Shown here one piece after another: positions 1 to 9,201 of a DNA stretch of 64,000 nucleotides. Positions within the stretch are counted from its first letter, which is position 1; each line of letters starts with the position of its first letter. The DNA is taken from the NCBI GenBank assembly GCA_024225635.1, contig JAAEMK010000108.1, positions 36,451-100,450 on the forward strand, given 5' to 3'. Under the pieces are notes generated by a model. That model worked only from the letters and a program-made list of their open reading frames with translations. It was not told the DNA's origin and ran no database searches. Origin of the DNA: Desulfobacteraceae bacterium. GTDB taxonomy: Bacteria > Desulfobacterota > Desulfobacteria > Desulfobacterales > Desulfobacteraceae. Made by a program: the position numbers and the translations under genes.

Positions 1-1442
1 GTATCGGTCAGGATGATCATGTTGGTCCTTTCATCCACACTCAACACCCCCCTGTCCGGGGTGATAATCTTCTCGAGATGGGGCCTGACATCCGCATCGG
101 CATTGGAATAGTTGATGGGGATGTACTCGGTCATCAGGGGTTCGAGGCTTTTCTTCTGCTCCCGGGCCGCCTTATAGGCTGCCATGGCATCCTGTTTCAG
201 CTTCTGCTCCCTGGCCATGGTTTCCAGGGTGGCGATGCGTACGATGCTTCCCTCCTGGATCTGCCCCAGGCTGTTCATCTTCAACACCAGGTCAAGGACC
301 TGATCCCATGGCACGGGCTTGTCCAGGGTCATGGTGACACTGCCGGTCACATCCTTGTCAACGGCAAAATTCATGCCGCTCACACTCCTCAATATCCGGA
401 AAACATTTTTTATGTCCGTCTCAAAAAAATCGAGGCGGATCTTCTCCCCGGTGTATACCTTTTTTTCAAATATAGCGTTCTCATCCTTTGCGGCTACCTG
501 TTCCGGAGACTCTTCATCCTCGCCCCCGCTTTCCGTAACCTGCTCAACGACGGTGCCGGATACAGCCTTCTTTTTCGCCAGGTCAAATTCCGGCGGCTCC
601 AGGGTTGACGGCTCAAAGGTGAGGGAAATGCCGTCCATGCCCTGGACAATGCGATAGGGTACCTGCTCACGCATTTTAACCTTGATGGTTGAAGCGGCTT
701 CGCCCTTGGGCCTCTGGACCGGAACGATCCGTTCCACGGCCGACTTGAAATAGGTCGTGACCAGTGAACGGCGGCGGTACTCCGGGATGTCCGTGTCATG
801 GAGCCTGAGCCGCAGCTCCCCGCTCTCCCCTTTTTCAAGATCGTAATTCACGGGCTGGGAGGTTTTCACCAGGATGTCGGAAGTCCCGTCCTCGGCGGCG
901 TTAAAAGAGATGCCGGTCAAGACGGCCTGCCCCGGCGGAATCACAATGGGAGAGCTGTCCCGGGGCTCCGGCTTGACCAATGCCGCTTCGTCACTTTCGG
1001 TGGCAAGTTCCCTCTTTTTATGGAAGATCACTGTCAGACGGGTGGTATCATCTATCACCTCGTAATCGAGATTCTCCTTCAAGAGGATTTCCACCTTGGC
1101 CGTTTTCCGCTGCTTATCGGCATAGATTGCGGTAATGGAATTGAGATCCCCCACACCCGGGGTCCTTGCATTCTCAATGTTCTCCGGGATAACGGTGTCG
1201 GGAAGATAGACCGCGACCCCCAGGGGAAAGGCCTGCTTGACCGAGGTGTAGGTCGTACTCCGGTTGCAAATGATATCGACCTCAACGGTATCAGCGGTCT
1301 GTCCCACCTCGATGGCGGTTATAGCCCGCTGTTCAACAACAGGCTGTTCCGACGTTTCAATCGTGCTGACCTGTTTTTCCGATGTACAACCGAAAAAAAA
1401 CACCACTGTTAGAAACAACCAAACCGCTCTTCCGGAAACCAT
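1..1442 (-). CDS. pilQ: Type IV pilus secretin PilQ (5' part only)
   Basis: Outer-membrane secretin through which the type IV pilus leaves the cell. I translated the minus strand from ATG at 1442 to the window edge: about 480 codons without a stop, so the C-terminal secretin pore domain lies outside the window. The N-terminus is a signal peptide ending FFGC, suggesting a lipidated form. Two AMIN-like beta domains follow (roughly residues 30-130 and 165-280), then an STN/secretin-N domain near residue 335 (motif DIKNVFRILRS, followed by VDKDVTGSVTMTLDKPVPW). AMIN domains bind peptidoglycan in this family. It starts 4 nt after the pilP stop and is the last gene of pilMNOPQ. Confidence 0.93.
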   Translation of the reverse strand, partial: MVSGRAVWLFLTVVFFFGCTSEKQVSTIETSEQPVVEQRAITAIEVGQTADTVEVDIICNRSTTYTSVKQAFPLGVAVYLPDTVIPENIENARTPGVGDLNSITAIYADKQRKTAKVEILLKENLDYEVIDDTTRLTVIFHKKRELATESDEAALVKPEPRDSSPIVIPPGQAVLTGISFNAAEDGTSDILVKTSQPVNYDLEKGESGELRLRLHDTDIPEYRRRSLVTTYFKSAVERIVPVQRPKGEAASTIKVKMREQVPYRIVQGMDGISLTFEPSTLEPPEFDLAKKKAVSGTVVEQVTESGGEDEESPEQVAAKDENAIFEKKVYTGEKIRLDFFETDIKNVFRILRSVSGMNFAVDKDVTGSVTMTLDKPVPWDQVLDLVLKMNSLGQIQEGSIVRIATLETMAREQKLKQDAMAAYKAAREQKKSLEPLMTEYIPINYSNADADVRPHLEKIITPDRGVLSVDERTNMIILTD

Positions 1443-1446
1443 CCTT

Positions 1447-2232
1447 TCACCCCTCAATCTCTTGTTTATGAAGTTTCATTTCCCTGGAACGGGGAACAGC
1501 ATCACCCCTGAAATTCTTCACGATCTCTTTGATCAGTATCCTGTCATTCAGGATCTTCTCCACCCGGCCTTCGTTCTTGCCGATATAGGTTCCGACCCTT
1601 ATCACATACCCCTTGCCACTGGCCTCCTCCACCATGGCGATGTTACCCGATTCGGCACGCACCACGGCAACGAGCCGGATCTGGCTCAAATCCAATTTCT
1701 CCAGGGGAGTCAGCATCCGCCGGGGTTTCTTTTCCCGGGCATCCGCCCCGGCCTCCGGTTTTTCATCAGTCCGGATCAGGGGCTGAAAAGGATCTATCTT
1801 GCCCTTGGCGGAATAGAACCGCGGTGGCGCAGGTTCTGCCACAACGGGTTTCTCCGGTGGAACCGCCTCTTCTTTGGCAGGCTTTACCGCCTCCTGTTTT
1901 GCTGCTGCCGGAGCCTCTTGCTTTAGAGGTTCCGCCGCCTCCTGCTTCACCGCTGCCACTGCCTCCTGCTTTGGAGGTTCCGCCGCCTCCTGCTTCGCCG
2001 CAACCGGGGCCTCCTGCTTCGGTGGTACTGCTGCCTCCTGCTTCACCGCTGCCGGGGCCTCCTGCTTCGGTGGTTCCGCTGCCTCCTGCTTCGCCGCTAT
2101 CGGTATGGTAACAACAGACGGTTCCGGTTCAACCGCCTGTTGCGGCTGATCCTGACAAGCAGTCAGAAACACCAGGGCAAAAACGATAAATACAATTGCT
2201 CTTTCAAGGCAGGCATGCATGATCCGTCTCAT
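1447..2232 (-). CDS. pilP: Type IV pilus assembly lipoprotein PilP with KQEA repeats
   Basis: Periplasmic lipoprotein linking the inner-membrane PilN/PilO pair to the PilQ secretin. The 261-aa product has a lipobox (LTAC) near residue 25. A low-complexity linker at roughly residues 45-130 repeats the unit (A/P)xKQEA about ten times. The C-terminal PilP beta domain is recognisable from KIDPFQPLI onward (LEKLDLSQIRLVAVV, then VIRVGTYIGKNEG). The linker is much longer and more repetitive than in short PilP proteins and its copy number may vary. It is contiguous with pilO upstream and pilQ downstream. Confidence 0.92.
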   Translation of the reverse strand: MRRIMHACLERAIVFIVFALVFLTACQDQPQQAVEPEPSVVTIPIAAKQEAAEPPKQEAPAAVKQEAAVPPKQEAPVAAKQEAAEPPKQEAVAAVKQEAAEPLKQEAPAAAKQEAVKPAKEEAVPPEKPVVAEPAPPRFYSAKGKIDPFQPLIRTDEKPEAGADAREKKPRRMLTPLEKLDLSQIRLVAVVRAESGNIAMVEEASGKGYVIRVGTYIGKNEGRVEKILNDRILIKEIVKNFRGDAVPRSREMKLHKQEIEG

Positions 2233-2865
2233 TTATTTTTTTACATCCTTCTTTTTTTCAACAAACATATAGGTGACGGCATTGCAGGATGCTTCAAGGC
2301 CGCCGCCGCCGGACTTGCTCCGGGACTTGATGCTGATATCATTGATGTTTACGATACGATAGAGCCGGGCCACCTGATCGAAGAAGGCGGCAAACTCATG
2401 GTACCCCCCCTGAACCTTGATCGCCACGGGAATTTCGGCATAGAATTCCTTCTGCACCTCGGCCTTGGGCTGAAACAGAATAAATTCCAAGCCCGCATCG
2501 TTCCCGGAGCTTGAAATGCCGGTCAAGAGGGAAGGGATCTCTTTTTTATCAGGTAAAGCCTTCATGGCAAGGTTGAACCTGGCCTGGGCCTCGGCCATCA
2601 GTTCTTCATACTTTGCAAGGGCCGCGGCTTTCTGTTTATAGGTTACAAGCCGGGTTTTAAGGGTGGTAAGGTCGTTCTCAAGCCGTTTCATCTCCTCCTG
2701 CCTCGGCATGTAGACAAAATAGAAATACCCTCCTGAAAGAAGAACAAAGGTAACCACACACACGAGGATTCTCTGAACCCTGGTGAGGTTCCCGATCTTT
2801 TCAAAAAACGGAGCGGTCTTTTTACCGATTTTGTCGCTAAGGCTCTCTTTGTGCTCGTTTTTCAT
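2233..2865 (-). CDS. pilO: Type IV pilus inner-membrane protein PilO
   Basis: PilO forms the periplasmic part of the pilus alignment subcomplex with PilN. This 210-aa protein has a cytoplasmic N-terminus, one membrane segment at about residues 33-52 (ILVCVVTFVLLSGGYFYFV), a coiled coil (about 55-100) and a ferredoxin-like C-terminal domain (IPVAIKVQGGYHEFAAFFDQ). It overlaps the pilN stop by 4 nt and abuts pilP, consistent with coupled translation. Length and order match the family. Confidence 0.93.
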   Translation of the reverse strand: MKNEHKESLSDKIGKKTAPFFEKIGNLTRVQRILVCVVTFVLLSGGYFYFVYMPRQEEMKRLENDLTTLKTRLVTYKQKAAALAKYEELMAEAQARFNLAMKALPDKKEIPSLLTGISSSGNDAGLEFILFQPKAEVQKEFYAEIPVAIKVQGGYHEFAAFFDQVARLYRIVNINDISIKSRSKSGGGGLEASCNAVTYMFVEKKKDVKK

Positions 2866-3443
2866 TTTTTCACTTTACCGGGTTTGTCTTGGGTATTGGG
2901 GATTGTTTTATGACAAATCAGCTCAAACTCCTTCATCTGAATGGCCTTATCAAACATTTTCATCCGGAGGGTTTTCAGGTCCACGCTGGTGAAGAGCCGG
3001 GAGGTTTCAAGCCGGGTCATGAAATCCGCCACGGTCTTGTTATCAAGGGCTATCCCGCTCAGGAGCACCGTGGTTTCAGCAGTTTTCAGGCTGGTCAGCC
3101 ACATCCGTTTGGGAACGATCAGGGAGGTCATGGCATCGAACAGTTCCACCGGTTCCCGCCGCTTCAATTCAAGGGACTTGACGATGTCAAGTTTCCGCTC
3201 GAGGATGGCAAGGTTCTTTTTGATCCTGGTAACCTTGTCAGCCTTCTCCTTGTACAGGGAGATCCGGGAGTTCACACTGGTTACATCGGAACGGATCCGG
3301 TCCGTTTTTCTATCAATATGAATGGTATAATACACAAGCCCCACAACAAAAAGTACGATCATCAGGACAAATACGGAAACCTGCCGTCGAATGTTCTCTT
3401 TTCGCCGCGCCGCCCTGAATGGTAATAGATTTATCCGTATCAT
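2862..3443 (-). CDS. pilN: Type IV pilus inner-membrane protein PilN
   Basis: PilN carries the short cytoplasmic motif that docks onto PilM. The start MIRINLLPFRAARRKE contains the conserved INLLP peptide. One membrane helix follows at about residues 24-44, then a periplasmic coiled coil and a compact domain (FDAMTSLIVPKRMWLTSL). At 193 aa the length is normal. It overlaps pilM by 4 nt and pilO by 4 nt, so the operon is translationally coupled. Confidence 0.94.
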   Translation of the reverse strand: MIRINLLPFRAARRKENIRRQVSVFVLMIVLFVVGLVYYTIHIDRKTDRIRSDVTSVNSRISLYKEKADKVTRIKKNLAILERKLDIVKSLELKRREPVELFDAMTSLIVPKRMWLTSLKTAETTVLLSGIALDNKTVADFMTRLETSRLFTSVDLKTLRMKMFDKAIQMKEFELICHKTIPNTQDKPGKVKK

Positions 3444-4498
3444 TTGTCATCCACTTTTCTTAAGGCAAGGCCAAGGGCAATGGGTGCCAGGGGGGCCATT
3501 TGGCTGAGCAGGGTATCCGGGAACTGCTCTTTATCGATGATAAGCCCGGAAAACGGGTCGATGACGATAACCTCCGCCGCAACCTCCGCCGCAAGACTGT
3601 CGGTAAACCCCTGCACAAAGGCCCCTCCCCCGCACAGCACCACCCTGTCCAGGATTCCTTCACTGGACTTTGACTGGTAAGTATTTACAACGCTGTAAAT
3701 TTCAGAACACCATTTTTGTACAATGGCGCCACGGATCGCGTCCACCTCTTCCGGGGGCATCAGCCCGGTTTCCCGCCCCCAGATCACATCCTGGGCCAGC
3801 TCCGGGGTACACCCGGTCGCGGCAATGATCTCCTCTGCGATCTGGGCGATTCCGGAAGAGTTATCCCGCATCATCAAGGAGATATTTCCCTTGACAATGT
3901 TCAGGGATGTCTTGGAATACCCCACGTCCACCAGCATCACCACCTGGTCATTGTCCCCCTTGTCAACGGTTTCATGGATGTTCTGGAGTGCGAAGGTATC
4001 CACATCGATGATACAGGGATTGAGTCCGGCCCGGTTGGTAAGATCCATGTATTCCGCAACCAGATCCTTTTTCACGGCCACCAGGAGAACGTTCATCTGA
4101 TCCGGGGAAAACGTACTGGTACCCAGGATCTGAAAATCGATGTTCACATCCTCGACGTCGTAGGGAATATACTGCTCCGCCTCAAAGCGGATCGAATCCT
4201 GAAGTTCCTGTTCAGATGCTGTTGGGATGCTGATGGTCTTGATCACCACCGAGTAACCGCCAGTGGAGATGGCGACGTTCTTCTCTTTGATCTTGTGGGT
4301 CTTGAAAAGGGCGCGAATCGCATGGGCAATTCCCTCGACATCCTGAATGTTTCCATCCACGATGGCCCCCGGGGCTATCTCTGCGATGCCGAACTTTTTA
4401 AGCGCAGGGCCCTTGGCGGTCTCCCTGATCTCGGCAACCTTTATCAGGGAAGATCCAATGTCCAGTCCCACAAGATGATCGCGTTTTCTAAAAAGCAT
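3440..4498 (-). CDS. pilM: Type IV pilus actin-like ATPase PilM
   Basis: Cytoplasmic actin/FtsA-fold protein that binds the PilN N-terminus. The 352-aa product opens with the phosphate-1 motif VGLDIGSSLIKVAEI, has the second phosphate loop VMLVDVGYSKTSLNIV and the adenosine motif VVLCGGGAFVQG, and has the usual length. It is first in the minus-strand operon. The 250 bp upstream separate it from a divergent two-component pair; a perfect TGGCACG lies there (4561-4567, minus) but lacks a proper -12 element. Confidence 0.94.
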   Translation of the reverse strand: MLFRKRDHLVGLDIGSSLIKVAEIRETAKGPALKKFGIAEIAPGAIVDGNIQDVEGIAHAIRALFKTHKIKEKNVAISTGGYSVVIKTISIPTASEQELQDSIRFEAEQYIPYDVEDVNIDFQILGTSTFSPDQMNVLLVAVKKDLVAEYMDLTNRAGLNPCIIDVDTFALQNIHETVDKGDNDQVVMLVDVGYSKTSLNIVKGNISLMMRDNSSGIAQIAEEIIAATGCTPELAQDVIWGRETGLMPPEEVDAIRGAIVQKWCSEIYSVVNTYQSKSSEGILDRVVLCGGGAFVQGFTDSLAAEVAAEVIVIDPFSGLIIDKEQFPDTLLSQMAPLAPIALGLALRKVDDK

Positions 4499-4748
4499 AG
4501 TACCTACTCTGTCGGCCCAAAAGCCATTAAAGAGACATCGGCGTCACAGGAGAACAAAAGCGTGCCACGCCATATTTTTTAGGTTGATAACCAGAGGTAT
4601 TACTACTATACTTGCAGTTCTTAAGGTATCGTATATTGATGTTAAGTCAAGAATAATCATCGATTGGATAAAAAAACAGCGATTTTTACAGACAAAAAAG
4701 ACGGCCCTGCCGGCTATTTTTGAAAAAGGACGGGGTCAAGATTTTAAA

Positions 4749-6164
4749 ATGAAACAGCAGGATATAAAGGAGAAACGGCCTTTCAGGCTGGTCAAGTATT
4801 TTACCTTTACGAGCCTTGTTGTCATGTTTGCCGCAACCATCATCATTTCGGCCATCAACACCCACTGGGTAAGAAGCATCCTCCAGCAGAAGAGCGAAGA
4901 GTACGCCCATCTTCTTGTGGAGAATCTCAACCACCAGGTTTTTCTCCAGTTCATCATCCCGGTCGTCCTGAAATACGGCCAGATCAAACTGAGGGAGGAG
5001 GCCCAGTACAAACGGATGGACCGGGTGGTCAAGACCACCCTCCACAGCTTTAACGTGGAAACGGTCAACATCTACGACATGAACAACATCATCTCCTACA
5101 GCTATGACAAGACCCGGATCGGCACAAAGAATGCCGGCGGTTCAGGCTACGCAAACGCCATAAAAAGCGAATCTACCTCCCGCCTGGTGCAAAAGGGCTC
5201 CTCCCTGGAGCTGTTCTTCGGGGTGCCGCAGCAGACCAAGATCGTCACCTTTGCCCCGCTTCGGGCGGAAAAACCCCTCTCCTCCATCTCGGGCCCGGTA
5301 CTCGGGGTCGTGGAGATCGTCCAGGATGTCTCCGGCGATTATCATAAAATTTTCAGGCTCCAGGTGATGGTGACCGTCACCTGCTGCATCGTCATGGGCA
5401 CCCTCTTCATCGTGCTCATATTTGTGGTAAAACAGGGAGAGAACATTATCGACCGACGGAACCAGGAGCAGCTGAAACTGGAAGAGAAACTCAGGAGAGC
5501 CGAACACCTCTCCGCCATCGGGGAAATGACGGCCGGGGTCTCCCATGAAATCCGGAACCCCCTGGGGATCATCAAGAGCTCAGCCGAGCTGTTGAAAAAA
5601 AAGATGGCAAAGCTCGACACCGCCACCACCATTCCCGATATCATCGTTGAAGAGTCTGTCCGGCTCAACAACATCATCAAGGATTTCCTGGATTTTGCCC
5701 GGCCCATGAAGCCCGATCTGAGGCCCTGCCGGATCGAGAATATCATCGAGAAAAACATCTCCTTTCTGGAACCGAAGCTCCTTGAAAAGGGGATTGAGAT
5801 CGAAAAACGCTTCACCGACAGCATCCCGGAAATCCTGGCCGACAGTTCCATGCTCTACCAGGCGTTTCTGAATATCCTGCTCAACTCTTTCCAGGCCATG
5901 GACGATGACGGCAGAATCATCATCAGCCTGTTCTATGATGACACCGAGGTGGTCATCCTGTTTGAAGACCAGGGAAGGGGCATTGACGAAGAAGCATTAA
6001 AAAAGATCTGGAACCCCTTTTTCACCACAAAGGAGATGGGCACGGGCCTTGGACTCGGCATCGTCAAAAACATCATCGAGTCCCACGGCGGTGAGATAGA
6101 GCTTTCAAACAGGGAATCAACCGGCGTTCAGGTGGAGATCATCCTGCCGGCAAAGGAGAGTTAA
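4749..6164 (+). CDS. Membrane sensor histidine kinase (AtoS/ZraS-like)
   Basis: Predicted sensor kinase of an NtrC-type two-component system. I chose ATG 4749 (471 aa); the open frame extends upstream to TTG 4584 but that segment reads poorly and has no clear ribosome site. Two membrane helices (about residues 18-40 and 210-235) flank a periplasmic sensor of about 165 residues. Then come a HisKA H-box (GVSHEIRNPLGIIKSS), an N-box, G1 (FEDQGRGIDEEA) and G2 (GTGLGLGIVKNIIESHGG). No PAS or HAMP domain is obvious. The regulator gene starts 4 nt after the stop, so the two are an operon. Divergence from pilMNOPQ suggests, but does not prove, a link to pili. Confidence 0.88.
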   Translation: MKQQDIKEKRPFRLVKYFTFTSLVVMFAATIIISAINTHWVRSILQQKSEEYAHLLVENLNHQVFLQFIIPVVLKYGQIKLREEAQYKRMDRVVKTTLHSFNVETVNIYDMNNIISYSYDKTRIGTKNAGGSGYANAIKSESTSRLVQKGSSLELFFGVPQQTKIVTFAPLRAEKPLSSISGPVLGVVEIVQDVSGDYHKIFRLQVMVTVTCCIVMGTLFIVLIFVVKQGENIIDRRNQEQLKLEEKLRRAEHLSAIGEMTAGVSHEIRNPLGIIKSSAELLKKKMAKLDTATTIPDIIVEESVRLNNIIKDFLDFARPMKPDLRPCRIENIIEKNISFLEPKLLEKGIEIEKRFTDSIPEILADSSMLYQAFLNILLNSFQAMDDDGRIIISLFYDDTEVVILFEDQGRGIDEEALKKIWNPFFTTKEMGTGLGLGIVKNIIESHGGEIELSNRESTGVQVEIILPAKES

Positions 6165-6168
6165 CAGT

Positions 6169-7533
6169 ATGGAAAAGATCCTGATCGTTGATGACGAAAA
6201 AAACTACCCCACCATCCTGGGAGAGGTCCTCAAGGAAGAGGGGTTTTCACCGGTTACGGCATCAAGCAGCCTCATGGCCCTGGATATTCTCAATGACCAG
6301 CAGATCGACCTTGTGCTCACCGACGTGAACATGCCGGGAATGGACGGGATCGAACTGATGAAAAAGATCAAGGAGATCACCCCGGACATGCCCGTCATAG
6401 TCATGACCGCCTACGGAAGCGTTGAAAAGGCGGTGGAGGCCATGCACAAGGGCGCCTACACCTATATTCTCAAGCCCTTTGAGAACGAAACCCTGGTGGC
6501 CCACATCTCAAAGGCGATCTCGATCCAGGGAATCATGCAGGAAAACACCGTGCTGCGGGACGCCGTGAGCGCGGCCTACAGCTTTGGCAACATCATCGGC
6601 AAGAGCAAACCCATGCATGAACTCTATGAAACCATCAAAAAGGTGGCCCCCACCAACGCAAGCATCCTGATCGAGGGAGAGAGCGGAACTGGAAAAGAGC
6701 TGGTGGCGCGGTCCATCCACTATAACAGCCCCAGAAAAGCCAAGCCCCTGGTGGCCGTCAACTGCTCGGCCTTTGCCGAAACCATGCTTGAAAGCGAACT
6801 GTTCGGCCATGAAAAAGGCTCCTTTACCGGGGCTGTGGCCACACGAAAGGGACGGTTTGAATTGGCCCACCAGGGCACCCTGTTTCTTGATGAAATCGGG
6901 GAGCTTCCCATGAGCCTCCAGGTAAAACTATTGAGGGTGGTCCAGGAGAAAACCTTTGAACGGGTCGGGGGTACAACCCCGCTTACCGTGGACTTCCGCC
7001 TGATCGCGGCAACCAATAAAAACCTTGAACAGGAGGTGGAAAAGGGCAACTTCAGGGAAGACCTCTACTACCGGCTCAATGTGGTAAAGGCCGTGATCCC
7101 GCCCCTCCGGGAGCGCCAGGAGGACATTCCCCTGCTGATCAATCACTTTATCGAAAAATACTCCAATGAACGCAAAGCAGCGGAACCCGTGACCGGGGTG
7201 AGCCAGGAAGCGGCCCAGCTCTTTTTCGACCACACCTGGCCCGGCAATGTGAGAGAGCTTGAAAACACCATCGAACGGGCCGTGATCCTCTCTTCAAACG
7301 ACCGCATCACCCCGGCCGACCTTCCCTTGAAAATGCGGCAAACCATTTCAGCCCCGCTTCAGCTGGACGGCATTCCCGAGAATGCAGGCCTGTCCGAGAC
7401 CCTTGCCGCCGTTGAAAAGCGAATGATCCAGAAGGCGATGATGCTTACCGGCAATGTCCAGACCCGGGCGGCCAAGCTTTTGGGCATCGGCAAGAGCGGC
7501 CTGAACCAGAAGCTCAAAAAGTACAAATTGTGA
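6169..7533 (+). CDS. Sigma-54-dependent response regulator (NtrC family)
   Basis: Activator of sigma-54 promoters, partner of the kinase just upstream. The 454-aa protein has a receiver domain (residues 1-120; phosphorylation Asp in LVLTDVNMPGMDG, Lys in ILKPFE), an AAA+ domain with Walker A GESGTGKE, sigma-54 contact loop GSFTGA (Ser in place of the usual Ala), Walker B FLDEIGELP and arginine fingers, and a C-terminal Fis-type helix-turn-helix (ETLAAVEKRMIQKAMMLTGN, then RAAKLLGIGKSGLNQKLKK). Its targets are unknown; sigma-54 promoter matches occur in this window at 23124 and 54848. Confidence 0.93.
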   Translation: MEKILIVDDEKNYPTILGEVLKEEGFSPVTASSSLMALDILNDQQIDLVLTDVNMPGMDGIELMKKIKEITPDMPVIVMTAYGSVEKAVEAMHKGAYTYILKPFENETLVAHISKAISIQGIMQENTVLRDAVSAAYSFGNIIGKSKPMHELYETIKKVAPTNASILIEGESGTGKELVARSIHYNSPRKAKPLVAVNCSAFAETMLESELFGHEKGSFTGAVATRKGRFELAHQGTLFLDEIGELPMSLQVKLLRVVQEKTFERVGGTTPLTVDFRLIAATNKNLEQEVEKGNFREDLYYRLNVVKAVIPPLRERQEDIPLLINHFIEKYSNERKAAEPVTGVSQEAAQLFFDHTWPGNVRELENTIERAVILSSNDRITPADLPLKMRQTISAPLQLDGIPENAGLSETLAAVEKRMIQKAMMLTGNVQTRAAKLLGIGKSGLNQKLKKYKL

Positions 7534-7918
7534 AAAGTTCAAGATTATGAACAGGAACCAGGGTTGAAAAACCGGGCTGTAACCACCGGCGATTCACGAG
7601 TCCATGGAGAAATTCATTTTTTTGAACCCCGGGGCAAACCCTTCAACACCCCTGGTTTGTCAACCATTGGAGACAAAAAGCGAGAAAAAACGATCCGTAC
7701 CGGTTCAAAATTTTGAACTTTTATTGACAACTCTCCATGGCAGTACCCGGCCCAAAAACGGAATAAAAATTAACACGGGGATGCAAAGGCTGGAATAACA
7801 AGGCTTTTTACCGGATAGAAAAAAAAAGAAAACTGAAATTAAAAAAATGGCAGGCTACTTGCATTAAAAGATATCATGCTAACCGAGTTTAGCAATTCAT
7901 CTTTTTCCTCCTTTTCTT
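7534..7918. other. Intergenic stretch without a convincing gene
   Basis: A 385-bp AT-rich spacer between the response regulator and a terminator. It holds a 64-codon open frame (7604-7798) with no ribosome site and no recognisable composition, which I do not call. The perfect 9-bp arms CCATGGAGA (7603-7611) and TCTCCATGG (7732-7740) are inverted relative to each other around a 120-bp interval, and TTCAAAATTTTGAA is a short palindrome inside it. It could encode a structured small RNA, but I see no promoter that supports this. Confidence 0.4.
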
Positions 7919-7957
7919 AAAAAGGCTGCCTGGATACAATTTCCAGGCAGCCTTTTT
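7919..7957. terminator. Bidirectional intrinsic terminator
   Basis: Near-perfect stem AAAAAGGCTGCCTGGA / TCCAGGCAGCCTTTTT with a short loop, flanked by A and T runs so that it can work on both strands. It sits 25 bp beyond the stop of the minus-strand TPR gene and would also stop readthrough from the plus-strand regulator. Confidence 0.85.
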
Positions 7958-7982
7958 AAGTTTCAACAACAAGTTGTTCGGA

Positions 7983-8660
7983 TCAATCGTTGAGCCGGGC
8001 CTCCACCATGGGCTTGTAGAACGACCCTTCATGATCGGAGACAAGAGTTTCGAACAGCTTCCGGCTTTCAGCCGTATCTCCCTTGTCGGCAAGGAGCACG
8101 CCCAGGTTGAACAGGGCTTCCCCCTTCAGGAGGGGACTCTTGCCCCCGGAAATTTTCCTGAACCATTTTTCCGCCTCATCATGGCGCTCCAGGGCCTGGC
8201 AGGTGCGGCCCAGGGCTGCCATCAAAAGATTTCCCATGGAGGCGTCTTTCTTGAAATCGTCCAGTGCGGCAAGGTACATCTTATGGGCTTCCTCATATTT
8301 AGACGCCTTGAATGCGATCTCGGCAAACCGGACCCTGGCCTGGGTGGCCGCAGCCGTGTTGGGATAGGACTCGAGGAACTCGCCGACATCATCCTTCACC
8401 GTTTCATATCCCTTTACCGGGTCGGCATCGCTGTAGCGTGAGAGGGTCTGGGCGAGAAACCCGGAGGCTTTCTCCTCGGAGCGCTTAATACTGTAAATCG
8501 TTCCCGAAAAAACGGAGACCACGGCAACCACGGCACACAAGACCCAGATGATCTGTTTCCTGTATTTTTTGGAAGCATTCGCATACTCCTGCAATGCCTC
8601 CAGAAAAGGGTCCGGCTGTTCAAGCTCTTTTTTACGCGCATTTGATATTTTATCGACCAT
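7983..8660 (-). CDS. Membrane-anchored tetratricopeptide repeat protein (YfgM-like)
   Basis: A 225-aa protein with a short cytoplasmic N-terminus, one membrane helix at about residues 38-58 (IIWVLCAVVAVVSVFSGTIY) and a TPR-type helical domain (NTAAATQARVRFAEIAFKAS; LFNLGVLLADKGDTAESRKL). The arrangement resembles the YfgM/TPR_21 family, in which the TPR part faces the periplasm and contacts SecYEG or envelope chaperones. It is the last gene of the feo-side operon, 37 nt after the SH3 gene, and is followed by a strong terminator. Function here is inferred from architecture only. Confidence 0.75.
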   Translation of the reverse strand: MVDKISNARKKELEQPDPFLEALQEYANASKKYRKQIIWVLCAVVAVVSVFSGTIYSIKRSEEKASGFLAQTLSRYSDADPVKGYETVKDDVGEFLESYPNTAAATQARVRFAEIAFKASKYEEAHKMYLAALDDFKKDASMGNLLMAALGRTCQALERHDEAEKWFRKISGGKSPLLKGEALFNLGVLLADKGDTAESRKLFETLVSDHEGSFYKPMVEARLND

Positions 8661-8697
8661 TTTTTCCTCTCTCTAAATAATAATAAGTTGTAAACGC

Positions 8698-9183
8698 TTA
8701 CCACACAAGGGTCTTATAGATCCAGCCCCTGTCGCCGTCACCATGTTCCACCTGAAGCCAGTTTCCCTTTTTACTGAGCACCTTGAACGGGACTCCCTTT
8801 TCCACCGTAAAAACAACGGCGTTTTTTGGTCCGGGCCCGGAACGGACATTGCAATTATTCTTGACCGTAATAACCGAACGGACCTTTCCGGTAAGGGATT
8901 TGTGAATCCAGCCCACGTCCCCTTCAAAATCTTTAAATCTGTACCAGCTGCCTTTTTTTTCAACAACAATGATGGGGTGAAAAATCTCGATCTGCCAAAG
9001 GGTCTCATTGCCGGTGCCGGGACCTGATCTTACGTTGGCGATCTTGGATGTGACGCAAAGGCGCTCTCCCGCCCATGCGTCCTGACAAACCAGAGTCGCC
9101 ATGAAGAAAAGGCTGACCAGCGACCACAGCGCCACCCCTGTTTTCCCCTTTGAATACCTGCTCCAACTCGATACTAAACCCAC
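8698..9183 (-). CDS. Exported protein with two bacterial SH3 domains
   Basis: A 161-aa protein with a signal peptide or anchor (about residues 14-38, ending DAWAGERLC) and two SH3b repeats (about 40-97 and 100-161). Each has the typical NVRSGPGxxN start and a GWIxKxL ending. SH3b domains of this type usually bind cell-wall peptides. It lies 18 nt downstream of feoB and upstream of the TPR gene, so it is probably co-transcribed, though no iron-related role is evident. Confidence 0.8.
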   Translation of the reverse strand: MGLVSSWSRYSKGKTGVALWSLVSLFFMATLVCQDAWAGERLCVTSKIANVRSGPGTGNETLWQIEIFHPIIVVEKKGSWYRFKDFEGDVGWIHKSLTGKVRSVITVKNNCNVRSGPGPKNAVVFTVEKGVPFKVLSKKGNWLQVEHGDGDRGWIYKTLVW

Positions 9184-9201
9184 AATACACCTCCCTGTTC
9201 G

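Noticed and set aside
4540-4567. Sigma-54 promoter for pilM: perfect TGGCACG on the minus strand at 4561-4567
   Set aside because: The -12 region reads TGTT instead of TTGC, so the invariant GC is missing at the required spacing.
6820-6840. GSFTGA in place of GAFTGA as a loss-of-function mark in the sigma-54 activator
   Set aside because: The Phe and Thr that contact sigma-54 are kept, and Ser at this position is a tolerated variant.
7604-7798. 64-codon open frame after the response regulator
   Set aside because: No ribosome site, no recognisable protein character, and it spans an inverted repeat.
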